Positions 12,966-25,555 of a stretch of 64,000 nt of DNA are shown here, in pieces. Within the stretch, counting starts at the first letter, position 1. Each line of letters opens with the position of its first letter. The translations under genes and the position numbers were made by a program. A model generated the notes under the pieces. It saw only the letters and a list, made by a program, of their open reading frames with translations, did not search any database and was not told the DNA's origin. Source of the DNA: Otis tarda (lineage: Eukaryota; Chordata; Aves; Otidiformes; Otididae); NCBI GenBank assembly GCA_026413225.1, contig CM048554.1:93041963-93105962 (forward strand), read 5' to 3'.

Positions 12966-15900
12966 TTAGTTAGAATCACTTCACTGAAATTACAATGAGA
13001 CAAATATACTACATATTATCCTGAAAATTTATGTGCTCAGTTGACAGAAGGAGCTGTACTTATGCATTAGGATTTGATATATGCCCCTGATCTAGTAACT
13101 TGCAAGTCTAAATATTAAAACACTGCGGTAGACAACCACAATCATATGAATGAATTAACTGCCATACTTACTAACAATTTAGGGTCTAATCAGACTGATC
13201 CTGCAGGAACTGATTGTTGCCCCAGTGGTGTCTGTTTGTTTCTTTAATCAAATGATGTACACAAGTGTCATTATAAATGGATATACACCTCATTTCTGAG
13301 GCAGGGTATGCCGGTAACACATTACTTGGGTTAATAATGAGAACAGAAGTGACAGTTGTTCTGAATCTACCTTTATATTTTCTGCTGGAAGGTTGAGTGC
13401 AACTTGATTATTTTATTAATTTCAGACAGGTGACCTCAGAGAAGGTTAAAATCTCACTAGTAACTCGAGATCTGGAAGATGCAGGTTATGTCATCCATCT
13501 TCCATGGAAGTTCACACTAAACAGCTTATGAAAAGGCAGGTTTAGAGATCTGTAACAAGAAGAATAACCTCTGATAGCAGCCAGTTCTTCAAAGAGAAAG
13601 GCATAATAAGATCATATGTCCAGAAGCTGAAGAAAGAAGAATGAAAACTGCAAATGATGTGAAAGTTCTTTTATCAGGAAGGTTGGAGTAAGATACCACT
13701 GGACAAAGGAGGATTCCCTTTATATCATGAGTTATGGGGCTTAGTAATGATATGAGGCCACAAGTCTACAGCCTGAATTATGAAAGATGTTCATGATGCA
13801 CTGTCCAGCCTTAATAAGAATGTAAACTCACTTCCAGCTCTAGGCAACAAAACTACAACATGTGCTATTTTTCAGTGACTCAAATCATATGGGAGTTGCA
13901 GAACCCGAACATGGCAATGTCAGTATCTGAAAGGTAACAGCTGTTTCACGTGGTGTTGCCTTTATCATCTGAGTTGGCATGTTACCCAAACACCATTTGA
14001 AACCACTTCAGATTATCAGATCACCTCTCAGTCGTTTTGTAGAAGGAAAAATAGTCAACACTGATTTGTAGATGAAATTCATTTAAAAATTTGGATATCA
14101 TATTAAGAGTTCTTTGCAGTAAGGGAGAACGTGGCTTTTACCCAAGCAAGGCTTTCATCCAACCCCAAACTTCTTCTGCATCTTATCAGAAGTTCACTAT
14201 TAAATATTTTGTAGCACATTAATTCAAACTATTGTCGCAGTGACTCATCAGTCACCAAATACAAGAAAAGCATCATTCACAATCACAAGAACTTATGGCT
14301 GGTGGAGTTTGGTGTTTCCTACAAACAGCCGAGCACCCAAACACTAATCAGTTAGTTAGAAAGGAAAACATCTGGCACATTGCAGTATTTGTATTGCACT
14401 GGTAAAATTGACACAGTTTTAAAACATATTGATTGAATGGCAGAGCCCGCATTTGCAAAAAATACTGTGGTACTACTATTAAACTGCTTAATAACCCTCA
14501 AGAGATAAGCTTTTATTATATTTATATTTAAAGACTCCACACAGGAAAACTCCTGCTCGGTTTTCTGATTGTCCTTCACAGGACTTTTTTAAAAGAAAAA
14601 TTACAAAGTAAGTTCAAGTAAAGAAACATCAGAAACTGGTTTTGCCTCCTCTCTGAACACAGTTGACAGTTATCACAATATCCTGATTATGATCCCAGCA
14701 AAAGAATCCACCTTAAGTTTATTCAGGCTCCAAGATAACATTGGTAGATTGTTTAAGATTATCCTTATGATATCTAGCTCTAATAAAAAAAATTTCTTTT
14801 TCTTTTGACTCAAGTGTCCTAGTAGTCACATAGTCATGCTTTGGGCACTGAGCACTACCCAGTCCTAAATATAGAAGACATATGGAAATCTAGAACGCAG
14901 AGAAGTCACATGGGGATATCAGACCAGTTCCTTTATACAGATAAACTGTTGCATAGAGAAATACAAAAGGCAGATGAAGCAATGCAAGCAGACAGACAAA
15001 ATGGATGCAAATGTTAATCAGGACTCTTCCACCATTTGTATAGAAGTAAAATGAACACCTATTCTACTATCTGTTCTCCAGGTTTAAATGCACACTCACC
15101 TGCCCAGCCTATAGCAAAACGCCCACGCTAAATAAGCGGCAAACTACTCACAACCAAAAAAGCCATGTACCCATCCTGTTGAAATCATTATCAACTTCAG
15201 ATGGTGAAAGAAGTGAAGGATTAAAGGATTAACTTCCTGTTATCTTTGATCAACTGTCAGAACAATATAGTCATTGAACTTGCATTCCTAAAGTTTCTTC
15301 TTACTTTTCTAGGAACACAAGAGAAACACAATGAAGTTCACTCATGCAGCAGGAAATACAAGGCAAAAATCAATGCATATTTAACAGAGTGGCAATTTTT
15401 ACTAGCTCTCAAGTTCTGCTTTGGCATAGTGCTGACTGGCCTACTTATGCCATAACTCAACATGGAAGTTTTCTGCCCCATCAAGAAATGAAAGAGGGGC
15501 AGATGAATATAAGAAATGATGATGAAAGTGCTTTTAGATTAATATAAATATAGTTTAAAGTAAATGTTGCAGTATACTCCTACTCAAGGCTCTCTCATCT
15601 CCTGTTGAACAAGCAATAGAAACATCACTAAACACTCTTCTAGGTAAATAGTCTTCCATCACTTCTATCACTTTTTGTTCTAAGCAGCCATCCAAGTCTG
15701 TTGTCCAATGCATGCAACACTGGAAAACCAAGATTCAAGCCTGATCAAAACTTATGCTATTCTCTAATTTAATGCATCCTCTTTGGAGTATTTTTTGAAA
15801 TAGGTAAAGTTTTAATAATTCCCTCAGAGAACAACATACTAAGCTAAAAGTGTGTTATCACAAACGATGAACGCTGCGGCAAGTGTACAGTGGTGCATTA

Positions 15901-18900
15901 AAAAAACCTAGATTGACTTTGTCCACAGGAGAACATATTCCAGTCCAGATTCATCTGGACCCAGGGTGCCTGGGCTGGGGAAGGGCCCAGGAGGTTGCCT
16001 CCCAACTAGGGAGGTTGCCCCTAGTTGGTAGAGACAAAACAAAAACCTCCCAAAGAAATTCAGTCCTGCTAAAATCTAAATTGTCTGCTGGAGTTGCCTA
16101 TTTGTCTTGATAAGTTATGGACAGTCTTGGCAGATGGTCAGTACTCTTAAATTAGCCTTCCTAGTTATGCACCTAAAATTAGGTGGGATCTAGCTGAGTA
16201 TCATTGCCATGCAACATACCCCAGAAGAGTCTGGCTGATTATGTACTATTATATACATAAGTGGACATTTTTTCCCCCCTTACTCCCAAAGCAAATTATT
16301 TGATACAAAATGTGAATGTTGCCTGAACTCATTATAAATCTCAGCATAATTATTTTTAGAAGAGACGCTCTAAAGCAACTGCACTAGAGAAAACATTTCA
16401 GCTAAAAGTGAGGCTATGTACTCTACTTTTTGCTCATTTGCAACACTTTGAAAAGGTTGCCTCACTCTGTAGCTAATTTTCAAGCCAGCTGCTGCTGGCA
16501 GCCTCAAGTTCCATTCCCCCCCCCGCCATTTCAGATGTTTCAGAGCTCAGTATTCTGCTGAATAAAGTACCAGAGAAGACAGACGAGGAAGATTAAGTAC
16601 TGTTTCCACTTCAGTTTGATTACTTGTGCAGAACATACAAATTTGAAGAACCATGCAAGTGAACTTCTCAGTGCTTCCCTCTCTATCTGCTAATTTGGTA
16701 CTAAATCATGTGACTGTTCCTGAATTGCTCCCCGATACCACCAATTTAGACTGTGATTTCATTAAAATAATCATTACCAGGGTAAATACCACCTAAATGA
16801 GAGTGCAGCTGGTGAAACACAGCAGCTAGAATGCAAGACAGTCTGCTTTAGTTCCACCTCTTTGTACATGCTTATATAAAGATAATTAATACGTACAAAA
16901 ACCTGCAATACAATAGAACTTGAACATTTTACTTACTGTTTTAGAATCCTAATGGAACGATTTCTAGCAAGATGAAAAGAAACCGTTCTGCCTTTTAAGA
17001 TTTTCTTCCTCACACATTCTTTGTATCTAAAATGGTGTTATTCATTCTAACCGCAAAAGAGAGCAGCAATCCTTCCCACATTTATTGCAGATAGAATATG
17101 TACCGACTTGAAAATAATATTCCCAAATGCCCTTCTGAACAGTTCAACACGCTGCCATGTAGCGCTCAACCAGGAGGCGCCATTGACATTCTATAATTCA
17201 CATAAATCAAAATTTGACCTAGACTCTTCACATACCCTGCAAAAAGGCACTGGTCTTTCTTTTCTTCTCCTTTCTTAGCATTTCGCATCTTTCCTCAAGT
17301 GAGTTCAAATGTTTCAAAGATTTTAATTAATTGGTACAGAAGGTTTTTAGAGCATGCGTTTTCAGAACTGTTTCTAACATCGTCAGGGTGTTAATGGCTC
17401 CATTCTTTTATGTATATGTAATGAGATAAATAGAGGAGACAATGCTTTAACATAGAATAATTCTTGGTGTTATAGCAACTAGTGAAATAGATAGAACTTT
17501 AGGTATAGCCAAATTGTAGTTAAAAGATTGTAAAACTGTACTTAAATGCTGGTAACAATAAAGCATATTACCAACTGCATGAATCTATGAATTAATGCTA
17601 GAAAGTGAGTTATACATGGCATTAATCAAAATTAATCTTATTTACAATGAGATCAGGTTTCATCAATGGCATAAAGTGATTTCTGACAGAACACCCTAAG
17701 GATAATCTCCAATCTTTAAGCTATACATTTCATTTAACTTATCCAAGCACCAAAATATCATGACCACTATTTAATTAGATGCTATATTTCCTGCTCTCTT
17801 CATTGCTTGTCAAACTGTGAATACTCCTTTGAGACTTTAACTAGTTTGCTAGGTTTTTTTTCTGTATATAAAAATTAAAATTCTTCAGGAAGCTCAAATG
17901 TTCAAAGCTAATATGGTGACCTACCTCAGCAGTAAAAGATTAACTACAACATCAACAGATGTAAAGAAAAGGAAAAAAATCTGGACATAGTAGGCAAGAG
18001 ACAAAACATTAATTCACCTCTTTTTAAATCTGAGAAAATCAGAATATAGAAAGCAAAGTACAACAAATATGGCACCAATAACACTTTTATATGACCCATC
18101 AAATAACAGTGACAATTACATTCTTGTTAAACTATGAAATGCTTGCTAAATTGTCATTCAACAAAGCAATTACTACAGACTAAACAGTGAGGTAAATTTT
18201 CCTCAGGTTCCATAAATTAGTATAAGGAGTTTTTTCACATGTCCCTGTCTAACAAAAATATGCCCTTAAAATGAATTCACCCTGAATGGGCAAACATTTC
18301 ATTCACACATCTTGTCATTCATTTGAAATAACATTTCCTGGGCATACAATTGTCAGATTTGATTATGTCAGATGATTTAAAATACGGAGTATTTGGAGTA
18401 TTTCTCAGACATTTCTGCAGAGCAGTGTGGTACCTAAACATCAGTTTATATTAGATATTTCCTAACATAGGGCAAAATATAATCTGCTAGAATGGATATA
18501 TCAGCTTTGAGACTCTACAGAAAAAATAGAGAAGTGGAAGTACACACTACAGCATAACAAATGCTACTGGAGTGGACTTCACTATCTATACAGTAATATA
18601 TTAGAAAATAAGAACAGAATTAACAAGAATAGAAAATAAAAACACAAGTCCTCTTTTCCTCTCTTCCACCAATACCTAAAAATTACTGGGAAGGTGAAGA
18701 CAATCCTTGCAGAAATTGTCTAAGATCCATACAAACATGTGAAATTTTAAAATTTATTTGGTTTCTTTACAATATAAATTAAGGTTTTTACGTGAAAAAC
18801 TTCAGATTTATCAACTTGTATCCTCTATAAACAAGTAGAGATTACTTGACAAGCCTCAGCTATAGGTTTTCCTCATTTTCTTTATGAACATACTAGTTCA

Positions 18901-21584
18901 GTGTATACTCACTTCTAATGCAGTTTCCTAACTTTCCCTCTATCTCTTAAATCTAGTAATACATGCTGTAAGAAAGAAACACAAATATTAATTTAGTTTT
19001 GTTCTGTATTGAAGGAATATTTTAATACATAACAGAAGAATTCAGTGTCAGATAAGAATATTCTCATACCCAGATATTATAAAACTTCTGAATGTGTGCA
19101 AATGAACAATTCATAGAAATCTGTTACCTAAAAGTGTAAAAGGGGACTATGAGGACAGAATAAAGACTAAATACCTTAAAAAATTTTGAATTTGTACAAA
19201 TTTTGTACAAGCAAAGAGGTAGTAGAATGTGTATTTTTCTGGTAACAAAAGCAAATTAACAATCTCTAAACATTATTTGTTCCAATAAAACATGTTAAGA
19301 CTTTATGAGACCAAAGTCTGAAACCATAACATGAAAAGGCAGCAGTGTTTTTTTAGCAATAATGCTAAAATTACATGGGTAACTATGGCAAAATCATGTG
19401 GGATATGGTGACTGAAGCACAATGTGAATTGAAAAGAGAGAATTGAAAGGGCTATGACATTTTACAGTGTAATTAGAAAATTAATGATTCTGTTTGACCT
19501 CAGGAGCTTGAGTTTCATTTTGTTTCTGTATCCAAGGATATTTATCTTTCCAGATTTGGATGCCCTTTGTAGTCTGTTACATTTCTACTACTTCTGTTTC
19601 AGAGTCTTTGTATTTGGACATTATCGTTAGCCTTTATCTCATCAGTGATTAGCCATCAACTGACAAGTTTATAGGTGCCTTCATTGTCTGGACCTTTGGT
19701 GATTTCTTCTGTTACAGCTCTTCATTTCTTATCTCCAAGTAGTTCTCTGCACACTAGAAAGCAGGTTATTGGAGACAATTTAACAGGTTGAAGTGACCTG
19801 GGATGTTCTGTCTCTTTCCGTTTGAGGAAGGTAGGTTTTCTGTAAGAATTATGTTGGGCTGTGGGGGAAGTCTGGATACAAGATGTACTAGAACATGGAA
19901 GGTCCACCCCTACTATTTTACAACTTCATCCAAAGATTAACAGAACAGATATATCTAACAGATATATAACTTCAGGAAAATATGTTTATGTCTAGGTAGT
20001 AATTTTTAATGATACTACAGGCAGGAGCTAGTTATAAAAATTAAGAAAAAGCAATCAATTAAAAAATGTACAGAATATAGAAAGCATGATGGACAATGAA
20101 TAGAACGAATAAGCTACCTACAATGTAATGATGGAGCTGTTCAAATAATAATGTTCCAGCTTGCTAGAATGCTTTTTGCTTGATCCACTTAAAAGGTGGA
20201 GTAAGCAAGTTTAAACACTAATAAGATTACAGTTATAATATTGGCTATTTTGGAGAAACTAGGAGGTCAGAACACAGTGAAAATAAGAAGCAGTGGTAAG
20301 TGGCATAAAAATAGGAAAACTTGGAAATCAGAAACAAACTGAAAAACTTAATGCTGGTGTATCTTGAAAAAACTGACAATAACAACTGCATTTGACTTTT
20401 CTCTAGGAAAGTACATACATTTCTTGAAAAATATAAAATTATTTAAGCTAGCAGGACTCATTGTTCTTTTAGATCTGCATCTAAATGAGGCAAACACACT
20501 TGAGTTTTAAAACCTCCAGTTTTACAGTTAAAATCCTCATGTTACTTGCAGGTATAATCATTCTAGCAGCAATGGATAGGATTGGTAACCTAGGGTTTAG
20601 ACTAATAGCTTGTTTCTCTGAACTTTTAAAATAGTTTTCTAGTGGTGAAGCTAATTTTTAATGAGGAGTGAGATGCCAGGGATTACACTGGTTAATTGTA
20701 CGCCCAGCTAGGAAAAGAAGTGATTGCAGATGTACAGAATTAGAACTGGCCTGAAATTTGTCAGAGCTAGTCTCTTCCTGAGCTCTATCTTTCACCCTGA
20801 TACACAGAGACAACAATTTTGAAAAGCAAAAAAGAGCGACTAAGGAGATGTTAAAATGCTATTGTATAATATATGTAAGTTCCCAAAATACTTAACATTT
20901 CCCAGCTGATGAGCTTGATAGCTACATTAAATGTGTTTGATTTGGAGTTTCTAAAACATAGAATTTTTTTTTTTTACTAGGAACCTTAGATTTCCTCTCC
21001 CAAAATGGTCATAAGTCACAGGAGGACAGAAGGAAATATTCAATACCTACCTAGAAGTAAATATATGTGGCATACAGAAACAATCCTGATGATTCATTTG
21101 ATTTTCTCTTTAGGGGCAGAGTTTCCTGATGGCCTGGATCACAAGAAACAAAGCATTCAAATATAACACAATACTATTCTTGTTTTTTGTCCGACATCTA
21201 AGTTGTTCTGCTGTTATCTTTGTATGCAACAGATGGTTTTCCTTCACATAGACCCAAGTATAGAGCTTCTAAAGAAATAAGAATAATACCAATTTACTAC
21301 AATGACTTAGTCACTTCCACTTCTCACTTCCTTCACAGGTACCTTTTGCTCACCTTTTTAATCCAACAGCAAAAGCACTTATTTTAAATTGGGCAAACTC
21401 TGAAAGGAAGAAGTCTGTTATTGCAGCAGTATCCTCATCTTCTCTGAGAGCTAGCATTATCTATCTTAGTCTCTGAGACAAGGCAAACCCCTACCATAAT
21501 TACTTTCTAATTCCTCATTGGCAACTAAAACAGCAGCATCCATAATGTGCTGAATTAGCCATTCTAAATTAAAACCTGCAAGAG
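12966..21584. other. long AT-rich stretch without recognised genes or repeats
   Basis: About 8.6 kb with no open frame above 75 codons. It carries C-rich runs (for example near 16516-16524) and a perfect short hairpin at 16002-16028. The span from 17000 to 21500 is strikingly poor in repeats of any kind for this window. A consensus-like 5' splice motif exists on the minus strand at about 15094-15102, but all three frames of its would-be exon contain stops. Confidence 0.6.
16002..16028. repeat. 9-bp perfect inverted repeat with 9-base loop
   Basis: The left arm ccaactagg at 16002-16010 and the right arm cctagttgg at 16020-16028 are exact reverse complements. They surround gaggttgcc, which also occurs as a direct copy just upstream at 15991-15999. 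The cluster sits in a small GC-rich island of about 90 bases inside AT-rich DNA. Its function is unknown; it may be a remnant of an old repeat. Confidence 0.75.
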
Positions 21585-22598
21585 TGTGGTGGGTTGACCC
21601 TGGCTGGATGTCAGGTTCCCACCAAAGCTGCTCTATCACTCCCCTCCTCAGCTGGACAGGTGAGAGAAAATATAACAAAAAGCTCATAGGTCGAGATGAG
21701 GACAGGGAAAGATCACTCCTCAATTACTATTACAGGAAAAACAGACTTGACTTGGGGAAAAAAAAAAAAAATCATTTATTACCAATCAGATCAGAGTAGG
21801 ATAATGAGAAATAAATATTTAATCTTAAAAACACCTTTGTCCCACCCCTCCCTTCTTCTTGAGCTTAACTTTACTCCTGAATTCTCTACCTCCTACCCCT
21901 GAGCAGTGCTGTGGACACGGAATGGAGGTTGTGGTCAGTTCATCACACATTGTCTCTGCCACTCCTTCCTCCTCACACTCTTCCCCTGCTCCAGCATGGG
22001 ATCCTTCCCACGGGAGACAGTCCTCCACAAACCTTTCCAGCGTGGGTCCTTTCCACGGGCTGCAGTTCTTCAGGAACAGACTTCTCCATCATGGGTCCCC
22101 CATGGGGTCGCAGGTCCTACCAGCGAACCTGCTCCAGTGTGAGCTTCCCACGAGGCCACAGCCTCCTTTAGGCATCCAGCTTCTCCAGTGTGGGATCCTC
22201 CATGGGCTGCAGGTGGATCTCTGCTCCTCCATGGGCCTCCATGGGCTGCAGGGGGACAGCCTGCTTCACCATAGTCTTCACCACAGGCTGCAGGGGAATT
22301 TTATCAGGAGTGACTTTACTCCTCCTCCTCCATCGCTGACCTTGGCATCTGTAGCCGTTCCTCTCACATATTCTCACTCTTCTTGTCAGCTGCAGTTTAT
22401 TTCACGCATTTCTTTTCCCCTTCTTAAATATATTATCACAGAGACAATACCATCGTCACTCATGGACTCAGCCTTGGCCAGAGTGTGGCCATCTTGGAGC
22501 CAGCTGGCATTGGCTCTGTCAGACATAAGGGAAGCTTCTAGCAGCTTCTCACAGAAGCCATCCCTGTAGCCCCCTCACTACAAAAACCTTGCCACACA
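21585..22598 (-). mobile_element. solo LTR of an avian endogenous retrovirus, minus orientation
   Basis: Read on the minus strand this block runs from TGTGTGGCAAGG (ending at 22598) to CCCACCACA at 21585, so it has TG...CA ends. It aligns by eye over its whole length with the solo LTR at 24405-25550. Shared parts, in LTR order, are the GTGAGGGGG start and a TATA-like TATTTAAGAAGG box at about 22420-22433. A central block of imperfect repeats of 'cccatggagga' type follows, then an AATAAA-like signal and a CCCCAAGTC motif. No internal viral genes are attached. I could not find a matching target duplication. It has lost more CpG than the 24405 copy and is probably older. The family name was not determined. 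Confidence 0.75.
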
Positions 22599-24404
22599 AA
22601 CCCAATACAAAGAAAAAACAGAAGGGTATTTCTTCCATACCTGCTTCCCTCAGATATCTGCCCACTTTGCAAAACGTTGTGAACGCTGGACAGAACGAAA
22701 GAAAATGGAGAGGAAATAAAAAGTAGGGAAGAGCACTTATATTTTATGCTGATTTCAAAATAAATTTAAATATCATAAAATCTTAAATGCTGACAAAATA
22801 TATTAATTTTGTGAGGAAAAAACCCCTAAAACTTGGGAATAAACCTCCACAAAATCATGTTAATATGAACTAAGAGGACATTATCGGACCTGAAAAAATA
22901 AGTGCCCTGGTTACACATGGCAAACGTACAACACAGGCATCATTAGGCTGTGAGTGAAACAGCCTGACCTAAAAGAATACTGTGCTTATAAGAATTGAAG
23001 ATCTGGCTTTGGCCTTCCTTTTCAGCCGCAGTAAGAAGCATCTTCAGAAAAGGCACCTGCTGGCTGAGGTTCAAATGGAAAGGGATGATTTGTTTCTTAC
23101 AGGGTGTAACACACAACCAGACAGAGTATGTTTGGAGAGAATGTGCCCCCAGCCAGATGTAAACCAAGAACCTGGCAGTTAACATACATCGGGAGAAGTT
23201 CAAATACTCTTGTTCACATATCACAAGATGAACAACTCAATCAATCTGTTCAATCTTCATCAGACTGGGAGGCAGCATACTTAAGTTCTGTCTCAGAGAA
23301 AGAAGAAATCAGAGCAAAGGATATGATGTATGAATTAATACTTTCATTGCCCAAAGCGACTGGCCACACTGGAGCCTTATTTTCCAGTATTTTCCGTTTT
23401 ACACTCTTTAGCTTCTGCTGCAGTGCTGCAGAAATATATGGACTCTCTATGATAAAGTTTACATTAATTTTTACAGAGCATTTACATCCTCTCACCAACT
23501 GTAACTGGTGTAGTTAGACCTCAAAAGCCACAAAACAGGAAGCAACCAACAGTCTCCTCAGGAACAAAAAAAGAAACATCAGAATTTTTCTTTTTTTTTT
23601 TATAAAGCTATACAAACATCACATTTTCTGCTGCTGGAAGATATTCTGCAAGGAAGCAACATCCAAATTCAGCTTTTACTGACTCAAGAGTAACAGCTAC
23701 TTTTTACCTACTGGTAAAAAGTCACAAGACAAACCACCATCTGATACACCTCGAGCCGTCCTTACATAGGTAAGTCAATTAAATAACATGTAGGACACCT
23801 CACTGGGCCCTTATAGACTGAGGATAACTTAGAAGGCACGCCAAAATTCAATACTACTCTGCCTGAATGCAGAAACATGTCCAATGCAATCTCTGCTTTG
23901 CAAATGTACAAATTAAGTAGAGCACTGAACTGAGATTTCACCACAAATGTTTTTCAGACCCCGCTCAAATCTGTGGCCTTATCGTCTTCCTTTCCTGTAC
24001 ATGTCTAAAGATACAAGTCTCTGCAGGATTCTTCTTCCCTTCCCATTTTTTTTTTTATATTTTCCCTAATTAAAAAAAAAAATAATAATTCTGCTGTTGG
24101 CTGGTTCCACTAATTGCATATCCATGACAAACAGATGATGAACAGAGCCACCCCTCAGCAATAGCAGAGAGGTACACCTGAGCCCAGAAGTCTCTACAGA
24201 CATCCTGCCTATGGTTTCCTCTGCTGTTCACAAGAGCACATAACCCATGGCTTGGCAGAAAAGTGGTCACTGCCACCTTGGGAATATGTGAGAACAAGGC
24301 TTGTTTTTTTCTCTGTCCCTCTCTGCTTTCTAGGAGCCCCAAGTGGGGTTGGTGCAGCGTTGGTGCAGCTGAAGGCTCATTCTTCTGTCCTGACTTTTGC
24401 TGAG
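22599..24404. other. unique spacer between two inverted LTRs
   Basis: About 1.8 kb lying between the facing 5' ends of two LTRs. It contains one open frame of 129 codons (23128-23517, +) that resembles no known protein and overlaps an 82-codon frame on the other strand. T-rich runs occur at about 23587-23601 and 24048-24057. No viral genes are recognised, so this is most simply host DNA between two independent insertions. The last five bases, CTGAG at 24400-24404, are the left target duplication of the next LTR. Confidence 0.6.
24400..24404 (+). repeat. left target-site duplication CTGAG
   Basis: Identical to 25551-25555 on the other side of the LTR. It defines the integration point of the solo LTR. 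Confidence 0.85.
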
Positions 24405-24535
24405 TGTCGTGGTTTTGTTAGTGAGGGGGGGCCTAAGGTGGTAGCTTCTGCAGGAAACTGCTAGAAGTCGCTCCCCTTTGTTTAGTGGACTCGGCCGGGC
24501 CTAGGGCGGACCTGCTGCTGGCCAAGGCCGAGCCG

Positions 24536-24584
24536 ATTGGTAGCAGAATGTTCCGTGATAACGCCTCTCCGATAACGTATTTAA
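24536..24584 (+). promoter_or_regulatory. LTR core promoter motifs (inverted CCAAT and TATA-like box)
   Basis: ATTGG at 24536-24540 is about 38 bases upstream of TATTTAA at 24578-24584, a normal arrangement for an LTR U3 region. A start site would be expected about 30 bases further right, at roughly 24610. Activity cannot be told from sequence. Confidence 0.5.
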
Positions 24585-25361
24585 GAAGGGGAAAACAGAA
24601 AAAAAAAAGAGAGAAGAGAAGATGTGAAGAAGCTGAGCGGGGGCAGAGGCGCAGAGGGGGAGGCGCAGGCCTCATGGGCCTTGCAGGCCTCACCCTCTGG
24701 CCTCTCGCCAGGCAGCCGACTGGGCCTGACTCGGTCCAGCCCGGCTGCAAGAAGTGGGAAGGAGATGAGAAGTGAATAAGATGTAAAAAGATCCTGAGAG
24801 ACATCTACCACCCTGTTGTGAGTGAGGAACGGCTGCAGACGCCAAGGTCAGTTCAGAAAGGAGGGGGAGGAGTAATGCGGCTCCTGGCCAAGATTCCCCT
24901 GCAGCCTGTGGTGACGACCATGGTGGAGCAGGTTGTCCCCCTGCAGCCCATGGAGGTCCACGGAGGAGCAGAGATCCACTTGGAGCCCGTGAAGGACCCC
25001 GTACCGGGGGAGGTGGATGCCTGAAGGCGGCTGTGCCCGTGGAGGGCCCACTGGGACAGCTGTTCTGGAGAGACTGTACTCCGTGGAAGAGATGACCCAC
25101 GCCGGAGCAGTTCCACGAAGGACTGTGGCCCGTGGGAGGCACCCCACAACAGAGCAGGGGAGGAATGTGAGAAGTTCTTCCCCCGAGCATGAAGCAGCGG
25201 CGTGAAACAACGTATGATGAACTGACTGCAACCCCCATTCCCTCTTCCCCCTGTGCCGCTCGGGGCGGGGGAAGGTAGTAGAGATAATGTTAAGCTTGGG
25301 AAGAGGGAGGGGTGGATGGAGGTTATCTTGTTCTCTGTCTCATTATCCTGCTGTTTGTAGT

Positions 25362-25367
25362 AATAAA
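25362..25367 (+). terminator. LTR polyadenylation signal AATAAA
   Basis: An exact AATAAA lies in the 3' third of the solo LTR. The related minus-strand LTR has a corresponding AATAAA near 21780. It would mark the end of the R region. Confidence 0.55.
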
Positions 25368-25550
25368 TGAATAGTTTTCCCCAAGTCGAGTCTGTTTTGC
25401 CCGTGACGGTAACTTTAAGGATTTCTCCCTGTCCTTATCTCAAACCTCGAGCCATTTTTCCTTATATTTTCTCTCCCTGTTCTTTTGGAGGGTGGGGGGA
25501 GTGAGAGAGACACTGCGTAGTCTGGTCCTGATCAGGGCTGAACTACGACA

Positions 25551-25555
25551 CTGAG
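25551..25555 (+). repeat. right target-site duplication CTGAG
   Basis: Identical to 24400-24404. The exact match supports a young or at least undisturbed insertion. Confidence 0.85.

Larger units (their letters stand above)
24405..25550 (+). mobile_element. solo LTR of an avian endogenous retrovirus, plus orientation, looks whole
   Basis: The element starts TGTCGTGG, ends CTACGACA and is flanked by the identical pentamer CTGAG at 24400-24404 and 25551-25555. That is a 5-bp target duplication, as expected for ERVL/class III-like integration. Its length is 1146 bp. Promoter parts are visible: an inverted CCAAT box (ATTGG) at 24536-24540 and a TATA-like TATTTAA at 24578-24584. AATAAA follows at 25362-25367. 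It is GC- and CpG-rich compared with its surroundings, which argues for a fairly recent insertion. Long open frames on its minus strand are side effects of its GC-rich repeats. A full provirus is absent, so it is a solo LTR. Confidence 0.85.

Noticed and set aside
15094-15102. CAG|GTGAGT on minus as evidence of an exon
   Set aside because: All frames of the upstream segment contain stops. Full-consensus donors also occur elsewhere on both strands (for example plus at about 58788), near the number expected by chance.
21859-22569. A 236-codon open frame on plus, repeats of Leu-Gln and Pro
   Set aside because: It lies wholly inside the minus-oriented solo LTR and follows its internal short repeats, so it is a composition effect.
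23128-23517. A 129-codon frame between the two LTRs
   Set aside because: No recognised domain, no supporting splice or promoter signal that belongs to it, and an overlapping frame on the other strand. Not called as a gene.
22599-24404. The facing LTRs taken as the two ends of one provirus
   Set aside because: They are in opposite orientation, the spacer has no viral genes, and the right LTR has its own target duplication.
24690-25238. A 182-codon open frame on minus, plus several overlapping ones
   Set aside because: Inside the plus-oriented solo LTR and antisense to it; again produced by the repeat block.
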